Of a stretch of 64,000 bases of DNA, positions 1-12,000 are shown one piece after another; position 1 is the first letter of the stretch, and the number at the start of each line of letters is the position of its first letter. The notes below the pieces were generated by a model. That model was not told the DNA's origin. It made no database searches and saw only the letters and a list, made by a program, of their open reading frames with translations. Where the stretch lies: assembly GCF_008831285.2 (NCBI RefSeq), contig NC_045142.1:25061876-25125875 (forward strand), written 5' to 3'. The DNA is from Nymphaea colorata. Lineage: Eukaryota; Streptophyta; Magnoliopsida; Nymphaeales; Nymphaeaceae. The position numbers were made by a program, and so were the translations under genes.

Positions 1-1045
1 GCCCAACCTCACGCCAATTCGATGGAAGCCGACCTTCGCCTTCAACTTTATTTAAAATCAATATTAAGTTTTAAAAACAAAAAATTATGACATTTTCAGA
101 ATCATGACTAAACGTTTTAATATTGTTAAAAACACGCCTAAGCTTTTCCAATATTGATATTATTTTATGGTAAAATAATTGTTAAATGAGTGAACCATTA
201 CCTTTTCACCTTATAAAAGTTGACAAGAGCAAGAAAATGAATGTGGATTCGTAAGTTTGCAAAGAATAACTTAAAAAATAAACTTGTCATATTAAAGAAA
301 CCAAGTAAATTCAGTATAGTATAGTTTGTAGAGAGATTAATACAAACTACTGAACTTAAATTTGTTTTGCTAGAGAGTATTTTAGTTCTGTTATGACACT
401 AAGTGATGAACTAGGGACAGTTGGCAAAAAACTATTTCTGTTGAACATGTTAAATAGGTGCACTTTTTTTTTTATAATAAAGGCATATACATACGTGGGG
501 TGGAGCCAAAAATTTATTTTGACGTGGGTAGAAATATCATTTGTTGAAGTTTTTATATAAAACAAGTGAATTTTTTTAAAAATTTCATATAATTTTTGAA
601 ATGATTGGCTAGGCTAATTTTGGTCGTAACGTGCTTTAGATATAATTGTCGAAGTCATGAAAATTCTTTTTCACCGCAGTCTAGCAAAAAAGAAAAAGAA
701 AAAAACCAAGAAGAAAACCACTAATAATCCTAAGAATATTCAAAGAAAGCCAAAGAAAAATTAATGAGTTGACTCTCAGAGATCGAGCTTTCAGCTCAAG
801 CAGAGTTAGAAACTTGGGTGCATTGAACAATATGAATTCGGACAAACGTATTGAAAAATAAACATGTCTCTTATATATTGCTGTGACATTTATTCATTTA
901 TATTGTATTATGCATAGACCTGGCTTCTTATCAGTTTTGACTAGCTCAGAAAACACAAACAAAAAAAGATACCGCTTGCCTATCTTTGTGCAAGTAATTG
1001 ATTACCTAATGTCTGCTGCAAAGACGATGTTTGCAGCCAGCATTT

Positions 1046-1080
<35 letters not shown>

Positions 1081-1200
1081 TTTTTTTTTTTTTAAGCCAA
1101 GATTTAAGTAAATTCACACTCTAATAAAACCTTGATTTTGCAGTGGAAACGTGATCAAACTCCCATGCAATAGAGGAAAGTACAGCTTTTTGAAACACGA
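1..1200. other. Intergenic AT-rich DNA, no gene seen
   Basis: AT-rich sequence with only short, low-complexity open frames. A nearly pure poly-T tract lies at about 1048-1093 and could be the tail of a retroposed element on the minus strand, but no element body is recognisable beside it. Sequence from about 1200 is probably the 3' UTR of the minus-strand DnaJ gene. Confidence 0.5.
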
Positions 1201-1696
1201 AAAACAATTTTTTTGGTGAGAGAGAAATATATTCATTGTTCAAAACTGCACCAAAAACTCATTTGTATGTTTTAGTTTATTACGCACTGGTAGCTTGTGA
1301 GAGACAGAAATAGATTCCATTATAACTCTTAAGAGTCCATTCGTTCCCCTCAGTCCATCCAAGTTACTCTTCGGCAAGTGAGACAGTGCTTCTGAGACGG
1401 CACAGGAAAGCCTAAACAGGGTTTCAACTTTCTTATTCAGATTCAATCTCCAAAATAACAGCAGTAAACTATTAAACCAACTAGCTACAGAAAGCCATAA
1501 ACATGCAGAAAACTTCTTGTGTATACGAAATGTGAAAGATGATGACATCCATTCACAAGAATGGACAAGAAAAAAAGAAAATTATTCCTCTGATATAAGC
1601 CAGGGTAACTTGAGAGCAAGAATACTAAGAAAAGCAAAGCTGTCAAATGTTACAAAGGAGCAATAGTGAATTAAAAGGACGAACACCATTATCACT

Positions 1697-2776
1697 TCAC
1701 CGAGCTTCTCCAAAACTTTGCAGCTTATCACAATAGGGAGTTGGATAGTTACTTCTCCAGTGACGCCTCTGCAATTCAATATGACAGTAACGTGCAAGAC
1801 TGTTTTTATATTCCCTCACTATCTGTTCCTCTAAATTTGCTCTTGACAGGCTTCCTGGTGGCAAATCTTGATCAAAATCCGGTGACTTGACAAAGAATTC
1901 GATCCCGAATTTCTCGGTAACTTTGGGGACCGGATATGCGTGTGACTTCTGCAGAGAATACTTTGGTTCCGAATATGGCAGAAAGGCAAACAAAAGGATG
2001 ACAAATATAGGCAACATTTGCAGAACCATCATGAAATTGAAGCCATTGTCGACTTCACTCCCTCTTTGTTCCCTCGCCCTGTCCCTGGCTCTGTAGATGT
2101 GCGCATTGTGGAAGACTTCTGCCTGTGAACCGAAAAAGAACGAACGGAAGACCTCGTCTGGGTCGAAATCCTCATCAAAGAAGTCGTTCCTGGCTCTTCT
2201 TCTTCTCCTCCTCATATGGTGCTGCTGGTTAAACTGAAAATCTTCAACCAGACCTGTTTGGTCGTACTGCCTCCGCGATACACCGTCACTCAAGCACTTG
2301 AAAGCTTTCGATACTATCTTGAATGCCTCGTCGGCACCGGGGGCCTTATTCTTATCCGGATGAACTTTCAGGGACAATTTCCGGTACGCTTTCTTGACTT
2401 CCTCCACAGAGCAGGTCTTCTCAAGGCCAAGAATTTCATAGTAATCCTTGCTCCTCGTGACTTGCCGAACCAATGCAGCATGTTCGTCAGTGAAATCACA
2501 TCTACCATTTGAAGAACCCGCGCGTGCCTTCTTTTCTTGCCGATTCGAATTCCCCTCTGATTCATAATCTCGTTTCCCCTGAGATATTTCTTCCTTAGAA
2601 ACTTCAGAATCACGATTCATTCTCTCACAAGCAGCCAGAAGATCATCAACCTGCAAATTACCATCAAGGCGCCGCGCAATTCGAATGAACTTCAGCGCTC
2701 GGGATTCATCGCCAGAAGCGAGTGCCTCTTTCGCGATACTGATGCATCTCAATGCCTCATCCTTATTACCATCCAT
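1697..2776 (-). CDS. DnaJ (Hsp40) protein with DUF1977-type C-terminus, DNAJ49/DNAJB12-like
   Basis: A 359-residue J-domain co-chaperone, intronless. The N-terminus (1-60) is the helical region with the DEALRCISIAKEAL motif typical of this plant group. The J domain spans about 111-175 and carries the HPD tripeptide (139-141) needed to stimulate Hsp70 ATPase. An Arg-rich stretch (189-195) follows, then an acidic/Phe patch (199-216), one hydrophobic segment (about 247-268) and a C-terminal DUF1977-like region ending in YPTPYCDKL. Family members (DNAJB12/B14, Arabidopsis DNAJ49) are ER-membrane proteins with a cytosolic J domain that work in protein quality control; this location is inferred from the family. 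The start is the first in-frame ATG and the length is normal. The leader runs upstream towards 3.3 kb and the 3' UTR towards 1.2 kb. Confidence 0.93.
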   Translation of the reverse strand: MDGNKDEALRCISIAKEALASGDESRALKFIRIARRLDGNLQVDDLLAACERMNRDSEVSKEEISQGKRDYESEGNSNRQEKKARAGSSNGRCDFTDEHAALVRQVTRSKDYYEILGLEKTCSVEEVKKAYRKLSLKVHPDKNKAPGADEAFKIVSKAFKCLSDGVSRRQYDQTGLVEDFQFNQQHHMRRRRRRARNDFFDEDFDPDEVFRSFFFGSQAEVFHNAHIYRARDRAREQRGSEVDNGFNFMMVLQMLPIFVILLFAFLPYSEPKYSLQKSHAYPVPKVTEKFGIEFFVKSPDFDQDLPPGSLSRANLEEQIVREYKNSLARYCHIELQRRHWRSNYPTPYCDKLQSFGEAR

Positions 2777-3331
2777 GGATGAAACCTTCCGAGTACCTCA
2801 CACCAAATCCTTCACGCCCCTATCGGTATCGATTTCTACACCGACTATACAAAATTAACCCCCTAATTTCGGTACCAAGATCAGAAAAGAACAACAAAGT
2901 TCACTGGACACATCTAACCACCATGTTCCTCTAAGTAAAGAAGGTCACCAACGGGACGAACAGAAACAATGAAGCCCATGAAAAATTGGGGATACCCAGA
3001 AAAAGTAACCAACAAAATTCAATAAATTGAAATAAATTTCCAGAAAACAGAACTCGGAGACGATCTAAAACCCCAAAACTGATCGAAATTCCGATCTGCG
3101 AGTCCAATGAAGCCCCAATCCGACAAACCCCCGTGAACTCCACTCTCAGTTTGAATCAAGCCTTAGTTCGATGACGATAACTAGCCAAATTCAACAAATC
3201 GTGGAAGGCGGCGGGCCGAATTGCTTCGACGAGCACGGGTGAAGAAGAAACTGAGCTTTTGGGGGACCGGCGGAAGGCCAGAGAGTCGAGCCGGGAGGAC
3301 GGAAGTCTCGAAAACACTCTTTGAGAAAACA

Positions 3332-3823
3332 CTCCTGGAGTGTTTGATGAGGCCCGAAGGCCCCGAACCGTGGAAATTTAGAATTAAAAATATTGTTTTT
3401 TATGAAACGAGATTTACGTTATCAAACAAGCAATTCGGTTCCACTTTAAATCAACATTTAAAGTTTTTTATAATAAAGCACTTAAATTATAAACAAAATT
3501 ATAAAATTAATTTTTTTTTAATGAAATGGAATTTGCTTTGTCAAATAAAAAAAAATTTGTTTTCGAAATTGTAAAGTCATTTTTGAATTAAAATTATGGA
3601 ATTGTGATTAGAGAATGAAATTATGAATTCAGGACTTTAAGTTTTTTTTTTATTTCTTTTTAAACACATATCATAATTGGCTTTAATTTAGAAAATCAAA
3701 TTTCATACCTTTAAAAAATAGAAAAAAATGGAACTTGAATTTTCATTTTAATTCTAATTTGAGGTGAAATCTTGCTTCTACAATTTTAATTATCGAAACA
3801 AAAGTCAAGGGGATCAAACGCCC
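3332..3823. mobile_element. Possible MITE with GGNGNGTTTGAT-type ends
   Basis: The left end GGAGTGTTTGATGAGG (about 3336) and the right end GATCAAACGCCCCCTAA (about 3807-3823) are roughly inverted copies and bracket about 490 bp of AT-rich non-coding DNA just upstream of the DnaJ gene. A similar pair of ends brackets 61.73-62.16 kb. No clear target-site duplication was found, so this is tentative. Confidence 0.25.
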
Positions 3824-5000
3824 CCTAATTATAAATTATTATTCAAGAATGTTAAAATTTTGTCGGCACAAGTCATGAAGATTTTTAATCCATGAAATTC
3901 TAAAATTTTAATTCCTGTTTTATTAAACATGTCATTTTTAATTCTAAATTGTAAACTCTATGCTACGAGAAACAAAGAGAAGTTATCCCTCGAATCTTTA
4001 TTCCAATTTTAATTTGCTGTCGAATTTTACTTCTAAATTTTTAATTGTATAAACAAAATTCAAAGGGATCAAGCACCTCATTGTGATTTTTTCTTCGTTA
4101 AAATGCACGGGGGTTTTGGTGATATAACAAATTTGCCTGCTAGATTTTGATATTCTTATGAAAAGGTTTATTTTGCTTTATTTCTAAGTTGATAAAATAA
4201 ATATATGATTTAGCAGTGTGAAATGACCAAAATGCCCCTGTTTATTAAAACAAAATGTTCCCAACAAAATTACCAAAATGCTCCTCAAACAAGGTGAGAC
4301 CATGCCATCCCATGTTAGTTATATAATATAGAAAACTAACGAAAAGGTTAAGTTCTTTTGTTACTCTAATAATTATTAACAATCCATGACATGCACACGT
4401 CACTTTTTTTTTGGTAGGGGATGAATTTTTCAAGCCCCGCGCGGTGCCAAAGGTTTCCCTACCTTCCACATTTTCCCTTCTTTTCATTATTTCGGCTGAC
4501 ATTTTTCTCCCCATTTTGAAAAGAGAAGACAATAATTCAATGGACAAGTTATCCCCGATTAGCCTCTACCGTGTTTGATTGTGCAAGGTGGAATAAATTG
4601 GGAGGGAGATCAGGTCTATTATTTAGGATTCATGGACTTTTTTTTCTTTTGTTCAAGTTTGGATGGATAAATCTTATTAAATCAACTTGAACTACCAGAC
4701 AGTTTAGAATAACAAAGTAATTTGATTCAATAGTATCACGTATTATTTTTTACTATTTTATAGACATTTTCACAAATTTCTTACTTGAAATTATTTTGGT
4801 ATTGGTTGGGCCTGATATATTTGGGCTCAAGGGTCATTGATCTTAATTTGGTTTAAAGATTTTTTAAATTTATAGTAGTGGATTCGATTTGGGCTCAAGC
4901 ACTTTTTCCTATGTTTATGAAAGTGAAAATTTGTAAATGGATTGTGTAAGAAATGTAGCATAGCTTGTCAAATTGGCTAGACTTTCAATTCATAATATGC
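3824..5000. other. AT-rich intergenic DNA, no gene seen
   Basis: Only short chance open frames. A second partial end-like sequence (GGGATCAAGCACCTCA, about 4066) resembles the fold-back end at 3.81 kb and suggests an older nested element. Confidence 0.4.
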
Positions 5001-5285
5001 TTGGGCATCTGACCCAAATACTCAACAGGTACCCAATACTCCATCCGAAAAAATCAGCTTGGACTGGCCTGGGTTGGCTTGATTTATTTTTTATATTATT
5101 TTTATTTAATAATAATATGTATCTTATTATTAAAAACATATTTTACATTTAAAAACTTTTATAATAAATTTTAAAAATATTTTTTCATTTTAACCGGCCA
5201 AGCCAACCGGAGCCAGAGCTCGGCAGGTATCCGGCCGGGGCCCAACTCCATTATCAGGTATCCGGCGGGCCAGATGCCCAGCCTA
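5001..5285. mobile_element. Fold-back MITE-like element, GGGCATCTGRCCC ends (copy 1 of 3)
   Basis: The left end TTGGGCATCTGACCC and the right end GGCCAGATGCCCAGCC are inverted copies. GC-rich arms flank an AT-rich core made of TATTATTAAAA-type sequence. Related structures lie at 59.88-60.20 kb and 63.67-63.89 kb. It has no coding capacity. This copy sits about 115 bp upstream of the SR-gene TATA box. Confidence 0.6.
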
Positions 5286-5400
5286 CTTGGTAATTTTTTT
5301 TTTCTGGAAAATTGAATTAGCACTGGGATGAATGTGTCAATTATAATAAAAGTTTATACCAGAATTGCAAAAATTGCCCGCCCGAAAAAAAAACGGCGGG

Positions 5401-5407
5401 TATAAAT
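5401..5407 (+). promoter_or_regulatory. TATA box of the SR splicing-factor gene
   Basis: TATAAAT in a GC-rich setting, followed about 30 bp later by a CT-rich stretch (CTCTCTCGCTCTCTAC) typical of a plant leader start. The probable first leader exon ends at a donor near 5519/5520 (GCAG|GTCTGG) and is spliced to the acceptor at 6009, giving a 5' UTR intron of about 490 bp, which is common in SR genes. Confidence 0.55.
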
Positions 5408-6024
5408 TCCTCGACATCGCGTTCGTCCGGGGAGCATTTTAGCCGGTGGCTCTCTCGCTCTCTACGTGGAGCTCTAGAAGGCCCTAGATCCTTGTCGATC
5501 TTCGGTGGAAGTATTGCAGGTCTGGCACTGAGCCCTGTCCGATTTTTTTTTTCCTGTTCTTGTTTATGCTTTCTGCATTCCAGTTGATAGAAATTGAATC
5601 CTTGTCGCCTCTGTCATGGGTTTCGTGTGGTGCCTTAGGGTCTGTTAGATTTTGGTCCCCGATTTTAGAGTTTTTGAGAAAACTTGTTTCTGGTCCGACG
5701 TTCCTTTTTTCACTCGCGTGTTTATCGGTTACTGCCAGACGAAAATTTTTGATTGTTTAGTGCTCAATGGTGAATTTTTGGCCGACTGTGGTTATTCGGG
5801 CTTGCTGCAGTTTTGGGAAAATAATTGGGTTTTGTAACTGAAGATTTGTCAATTTGTCGTGTTCCTTGCCGGGTTATTCTCACGACAAATGCGAATCGGT
5901 CTGTACGTCTTTGTTGTCCGTTTTGAAGAATTTGTTCCCATTGTTGCATTCATAGTTGGTTCAGCGGCGGTATTTTTGTTCATCTTGTTAGTTTTCTCTA
6001 TTTTTGTAGGACTTAAGAGGAAAA

Positions 6025-9000
6025 ATGAGCAGGCGATCAAGCTGCACGATTTATGTTGGTAATCTACCTGGACATATACGCGAAAGGGAGGTTGAGGACC
6101 TTTTTTATAAGGTTTGCCGGATCTCCATATTTGAATTTGAAGTAATATGGTGCTTTTTTCACATTATTGGCATCTTGTATGCAAGGAGCTAATTCCATTG
6201 TGCTGGTTTTCAGTACGGGCCCACTGTTGATATTGATCTAAAAATACCGCCTAGGCCTCCAGGATACTGTTTCATCGAGGTAATGTGGCACTCATGGCTA
6301 GCTTATTTGGGACCTCAAACACAGCTTCCGTTACAGCATATGGTTTCTTATTTAGTTGGTATTGCTCTGTTGCAGTTTGAAAATGCTCGTGATGCTGAAG
6401 ATGCTATTCGAGGGCGTGATGGGTACAATTTTGATGGGCATAGGCTGAGAGTGAGCATCTAGAGTTTACTTTTAGACTTTAAGTATTATAGTTTAGGAGG
6501 CATATAAAGTTCTATACATATCCTGGCTTTTGATCGTTGTTTATTGTGAAATACCCTGTTCAGGTTTCCTCCTGATGAAGATGCTTTTTTATTGGGTTGC
6601 TGTTGGTAGAAATTATATTGATTTGTCTTTCATCTGTTTAGGTGGAACTTGCTCATGGTGGTCGACGCCGTTCTTCACCAACTGATCGCTACAGCAGCTA
6701 TAGCAGTAGCATAGGTGGACGTGGGGGAGTCTCAAGGCGCTCTGATTACCGGGGTATGTGTTGTCTTTTGCCACTGAAGGGATGAAAGAACAAATGGGAA
6801 ATAAAATCTACTTATGGCAGTTTTGACGATCGATGGATGGTTTCTCTCTAAATATATAAGTGTCAATATGTTTATATTAATATATTTAGGGAGAGAGTAC
6901 TATCAATCATATATATATAAGGGTTAACATCAGCTTCCTGCTAACTTGTCCTCCCAATAACCATGAGATCAAAATTAGTAAATGAACCATATGGTCCATG
7001 TCTCAGGTTATTGATTATAGTTACTGTTGTTATCTATATGCTTCTTATTGTTTCTGTTTGATATTATTTTTACTTGTGCCGTTTTTTGTTGCAATCATTT
7101 TTTTTTCTTAGTGCTATGACATTCTTCAATTGTTTCAGTCTTGGTTACGGGGTTACCTTCATCTGCTTCTTGGCAAGATCTTAAGGTGCATATATCTTTT
7201 CCATTCCCTGTATGTGGTTAATCATTGGTATTTTCTTCATCAGTAACTTCTTGATTTAGTTTTGCTAAAATTCTTGGCATTAGGATCATATGCGCTGTGC
7301 TGGAGATGTTTGCTTCTCTCAAGTTTTTCGTGAGGGTCGAGGTAAGTGTTACTCCCCCCCTATCTTGGACCATAAACTTCATATATAGTTTTGCTGCATA
7401 CCATAGAATACAGAAACAATGCAAGCTTATGGTCATCATTTGAAGATGAGTTGGAGCGAGTTTTTTTGGGAAGTTTTACATGGTTGGCACAAAAAAGTTC
7501 ATTTTATTCTTGGAGGTTGTGCAAAGTGATGACATTTCTTGGGCTTTTGTTGGGTATAAAGACAAAAAAGATCGGCAATGATGGCAGCGTTTCTTCTACT
7601 ATCCCATCCAGCTGAGGTAGCATGGTCTGCTGTCACTACTTTTGTGGTGCTTTCAATATTAATTGATTAATCCTCTGCCTCTTTGATTAGTGACCATCTT
7701 CGTCATTTATGTGTATTGGAGCTTTACATACACTATATCAGCTCATAGGCCCCATAATACATGTATATGTGCACATTTACGCTCACGGTTCTTCTCTTTT
7801 TCCTTTTTGATACAACAGACAAACTTGTGGTTGGCATTTCTCTCAAAATCTCCAAGGCCCGATTACGAATTTTAGCTAAATTGTCAAAAGTTGAGAGTTG
7901 TGACTCCGGACTTTCACAGCTTACAAGTTGTGAATTAACAAAGCCTGGAATTGAAATGGTACTGATGGCTGATCGGTTCATATCCCTCTATAAGTGGTTG
8001 CTGGAAATTTGTATGAACAAGAAGCTAAAATGAGGCAAGGATAGTGAGAGACGGAGAAGAGGGGGAAAATGATGATCGGGTGGCGTAGCCATAGCAGGCT
8101 ACTTGGATGATGAGAGATAGAGTAATTATGAGATTATCTGAGATCTTTCAGCACATAAAGAATCCTAAGAAAGGAGTTGATTTTTTGGAGATGCCATTGA
8201 GCAACATTGAAAGTATTATTGCAATAAGAGCACAACTAACTGGGCTTGGTTTTACCAAGCTTGTTTGAGGACTCAGTGATACCAACTTAATTGGGATGCT
8301 CCCATTATTTTAGATATGTTATAAGTTATAACACTAGTTATACTCTCTCTGTGATTTCTCACTTTTTTTCAGTTTTGTTAATTGTATTCTTTTTTTTCCA
8401 CTGATGGTTGGAGTGATGTAGTTTGTCTTAGTTGCTGCCTTGTCTTATAAAAAATAATCATGGCAATGTTGTGTGAAGGGAATTGTCTGGAATTATCTGG
8501 CATGCTGTACGGAACATTAGTCAGTTCCTTGGCCTGCGGGCTGTAGTCTTAAAGAAGATCGAACCACATGCTTTCTTCTAGCTCATCTGGTCATTTGATT
8601 GAACGCTACCTTTCTTTTGAGGAGTGTAAATGCTTTTCCAGCATCTTCTGGGAAAATATACTAGTTGATGGATGCTGCTACGTATTATCTACGATAATGG
8701 TTGGTTGGTTCATTATCTGGTTCCTTATATGCCAAGATGAGTTTATTTTCAAGTTCGTGCTTTGAAATGTTGCGCCTGCAGTTATCTTGCCTTGCAAAGG
8801 CAAGATTTGACAACTTAACCTTTAACGTGGTCAATCATGTGGTTCTGTAGCGTTAAAGGATGGATAGATTCTATGTTAAAGTTCCTAGAATGGTTTTAAT
8901 TCTCCAGTTCTGTTGCCTAACTCACTAAAAATGTAGCTAATTCTTATGGAAAATCTGTGATGTTAATCATTATCATGCTATCGAATGTGGATGTTGATTT

Positions 9001-12000
9001 TATTGATTGATCTCTGACAATCTCAAGTTTCTACCCTTTTTTGTCCCTCTTCCCCTTCTTTGTTGGTTTTGTTTTTGGGATGTGTACTGAAGGTATAGGC
9101 AATTTGTCTTGTGACTTTGTAGGTACAACGGGCATTGTTGATTACACAAACTATGATGACATGAAATATGCTGTAAGTTACCAAGGTCAACTGTATGCTG
9201 AAATTTGAAATCATGATTACCAATATTGTTCTCTATTTCTTTTTTTTTCTGTTGGTGTTTGGGGGAGGGGATTTTCGTTGGAAAAACTCAAAAATGTTGA
9301 AAATTGGCAAATGCAAATAATGATTTACTATAATAGTAAGTGAAGCAGGCATAGGATGATATGTTTATAAATTGTATTGTTCCTTTTTGCAAAATGTTAA
9401 AGTAATGGGAAATAGTTTCTCATATGTGAAAGTAACAAAAAAATGAAACTGTAGATTTAAAATATAAAGGCAACATTTTGTGAGTCTCCGGGACTCTATA
9501 TAGTACTTTTCTTCTTCTTCTTTTTTTTTTTTTTTGAAAATGACATGTTTTTATGATTTTTATTGGTTGTCTCTGGAATTTTGCTAATATAGTAAAATGT
9601 CACAAGATATTGACATCAGTGGTGATGATATTTGAGATGATCAAGACTTTTTTTCTATTGTGGAACAAAGGAGACTTATTGACCTGGATGTAGAGGTTAG
9701 AGTATTAACTTTGTACTAATCATCTTTGCTCAGATAAGGAAGCTTGATGATTCAGAGTTCAGGAATGCATTTTCACGTGCTTATATAAGGGTATCTTCTA
9801 CTTAAATGTCGATATCTATTTGTGTGAACTGTTATTGCCTTTTTCCTTTTCTCAATCTGTGTAATGCAAATTTGAAGGTACGGGAATATGATTCTCCAAG
9901 CCGTAGCCATAGCGGATCCTATTCTAGAAGCAGAAGCAGGAGTCCTGCAAGACGTAGCCTCAGTTACAGCCGGAGCAGGAGCCGGAGTGAGAGGTTTGCA
10001 ATGTTGTTTGAGGTTTTCTTAGATTTAACTGTTGTCAGAGATGTTGAAGAGTAGACCATACTGTGAAAAATATTGCCAAAAGATACTCCATTTATTAAAA
10101 AATCCTTTTTGGGGGGTTTCTTTTGACATTTTAAAAACTATCTCAAATCTTTATATTTAAAAAAAGTCAAAGTTTCTGTTAAATACCTGAAGAAAGACTG
10201 GATAAATTTAAACTTAAATTGCTGGAAGCTCTGCTTGGGTTTAAGTTAGTCCAAACGTTTGTGCAGCATGTCTCCAAGAAGAAAATCTCCAGTGCGATCT
10301 CCATCTCGTTCGCGATCAAGGTCTGTCTCATCACGTTCTCTTTCTGGCTCAAGGCATCGTTCTGTGTCAAGGTACTCTTGGATAAGTATCCCTTTTAGTT
10401 TCTTGTAGTTATAGATGTTATGCTGATATGAAGTACTCTTGAATAAATATCACAGTATCACTTTTAGTTTCTTGTAGTTATAGATGTTATGATGATATGA
10501 AGTACAAGGAGTAGCAATAATTTCTCTATTTGTAATTCAAATTCTGCTGCTAGTACAATATGCTAGCTGATTGGATTCATGATAAGGTATCTTTGGCAAC
10601 AAGACCATGAAGGGCTCAACAGAGACAGAGTAGGTTTAAGAGAGGCTGGTATCATGAGTTTGTAGTTACTCCAAGGGATTATAAGATCATGGCCTGAAAT
10701 TATTTTTTGGAAATATCACAATTTTACAAATATATGAAGTGGTGCAACATAAGATGTTTGTTTTATCCTCGAATTGCAGAGTGACTGAAACTCAAACATG
10801 TTAGTTCTTTCAGTGGTGGTAGGCATGATGATATTTGTACTTATTACTGTTGGCGTGTTTTTCTGATCCATGATAATGCTGGAGAAACAGACCCTCAATT
10901 GAGGTGGTATTTGTATTTCCATGAGAGGAGGACATGGATGGTGCATTAACCATACTTCTCCAATTGCCACATTCAGAACCTTAATAGATCGGACACTGAC
11001 ATGGGCTTGAGGAATTGAAGTATCACCTTACTGGAGATCTTTTTTTTGTCTAATGTCCATGACCTGTTGGGGTTGAATAGTGCAGTTCTTTTTTTGTTTT
11101 TGTTTGTTTTTTGGGATGTTTAATTTCTGTCCTGAGGATACCGCTGCTTTTGGGTCACCAGTGAGTGGGTGCTCCACGTTCACGCCTCACACATTCTGTG
11201 TGTCCATGTATGCCTCCACTCACCAGCCACTCTTGGATGATGAATCGATGTCCTCATTGTTTTTTTTTCTCATTTAGGTTTTTCCCATCTGAAGATTCAA
11301 GATAGAGAAACTTTTAAGTTTCAGGATATTTCAATTAGCTTTGGCATAAATATACAACTAACAGAAAAACCACGTTTAAAATTTTCTGAAGAACATCTTT
11401 TAGTAATGCTTGATGTATATATTCTTTTATGGTACTGCCTAGAGAACTGTGTTCTCTTTTGCTTTTATAGTATATTTCGTGCACAATCTTGTACCTTTGT
11501 TTGAGATTATGATGGTATCTGCAATTTTGGTTTTTGTTTTTTAAGTCGTTCAAGGTTCCTCTCTGTTTATTAGGTGATATTTTCAGGACAATTGCTTCTT
11601 TTCTCAGTGACCAAAAACATCTGGATTTTGCTGGTCACATGAGCTTATTTTCTCAATATTTTCTCAGAGTTCAATCGATGTATTAGTTATCAGTTCATGC
11701 CTCATGTCCTCCTTGTAGTTTATGTATTTTTCCCCTTTGATTAATGACAAATATTTTCAATTTCTTCTGTTTTCATTGATCGTTGAAAATCGTATCTAAA
11801 TGTTGTATACTTGGTGGTCATGGTTTTTGGTCTTTGTCAGTATTGCATTATTTTTCTTAATTTTTATGTTCCAAAATCAACTCTTTCTTTTTTTTCCGGC
11901 TTCCTTCTTTTATAGTCATTTCTGATATTTTTTTCCTGCCTGGGGAAATACCTAAGAGAAAGTAAATGCATGGGAAGATGCGTGAGCCGGGGGAAATTGA

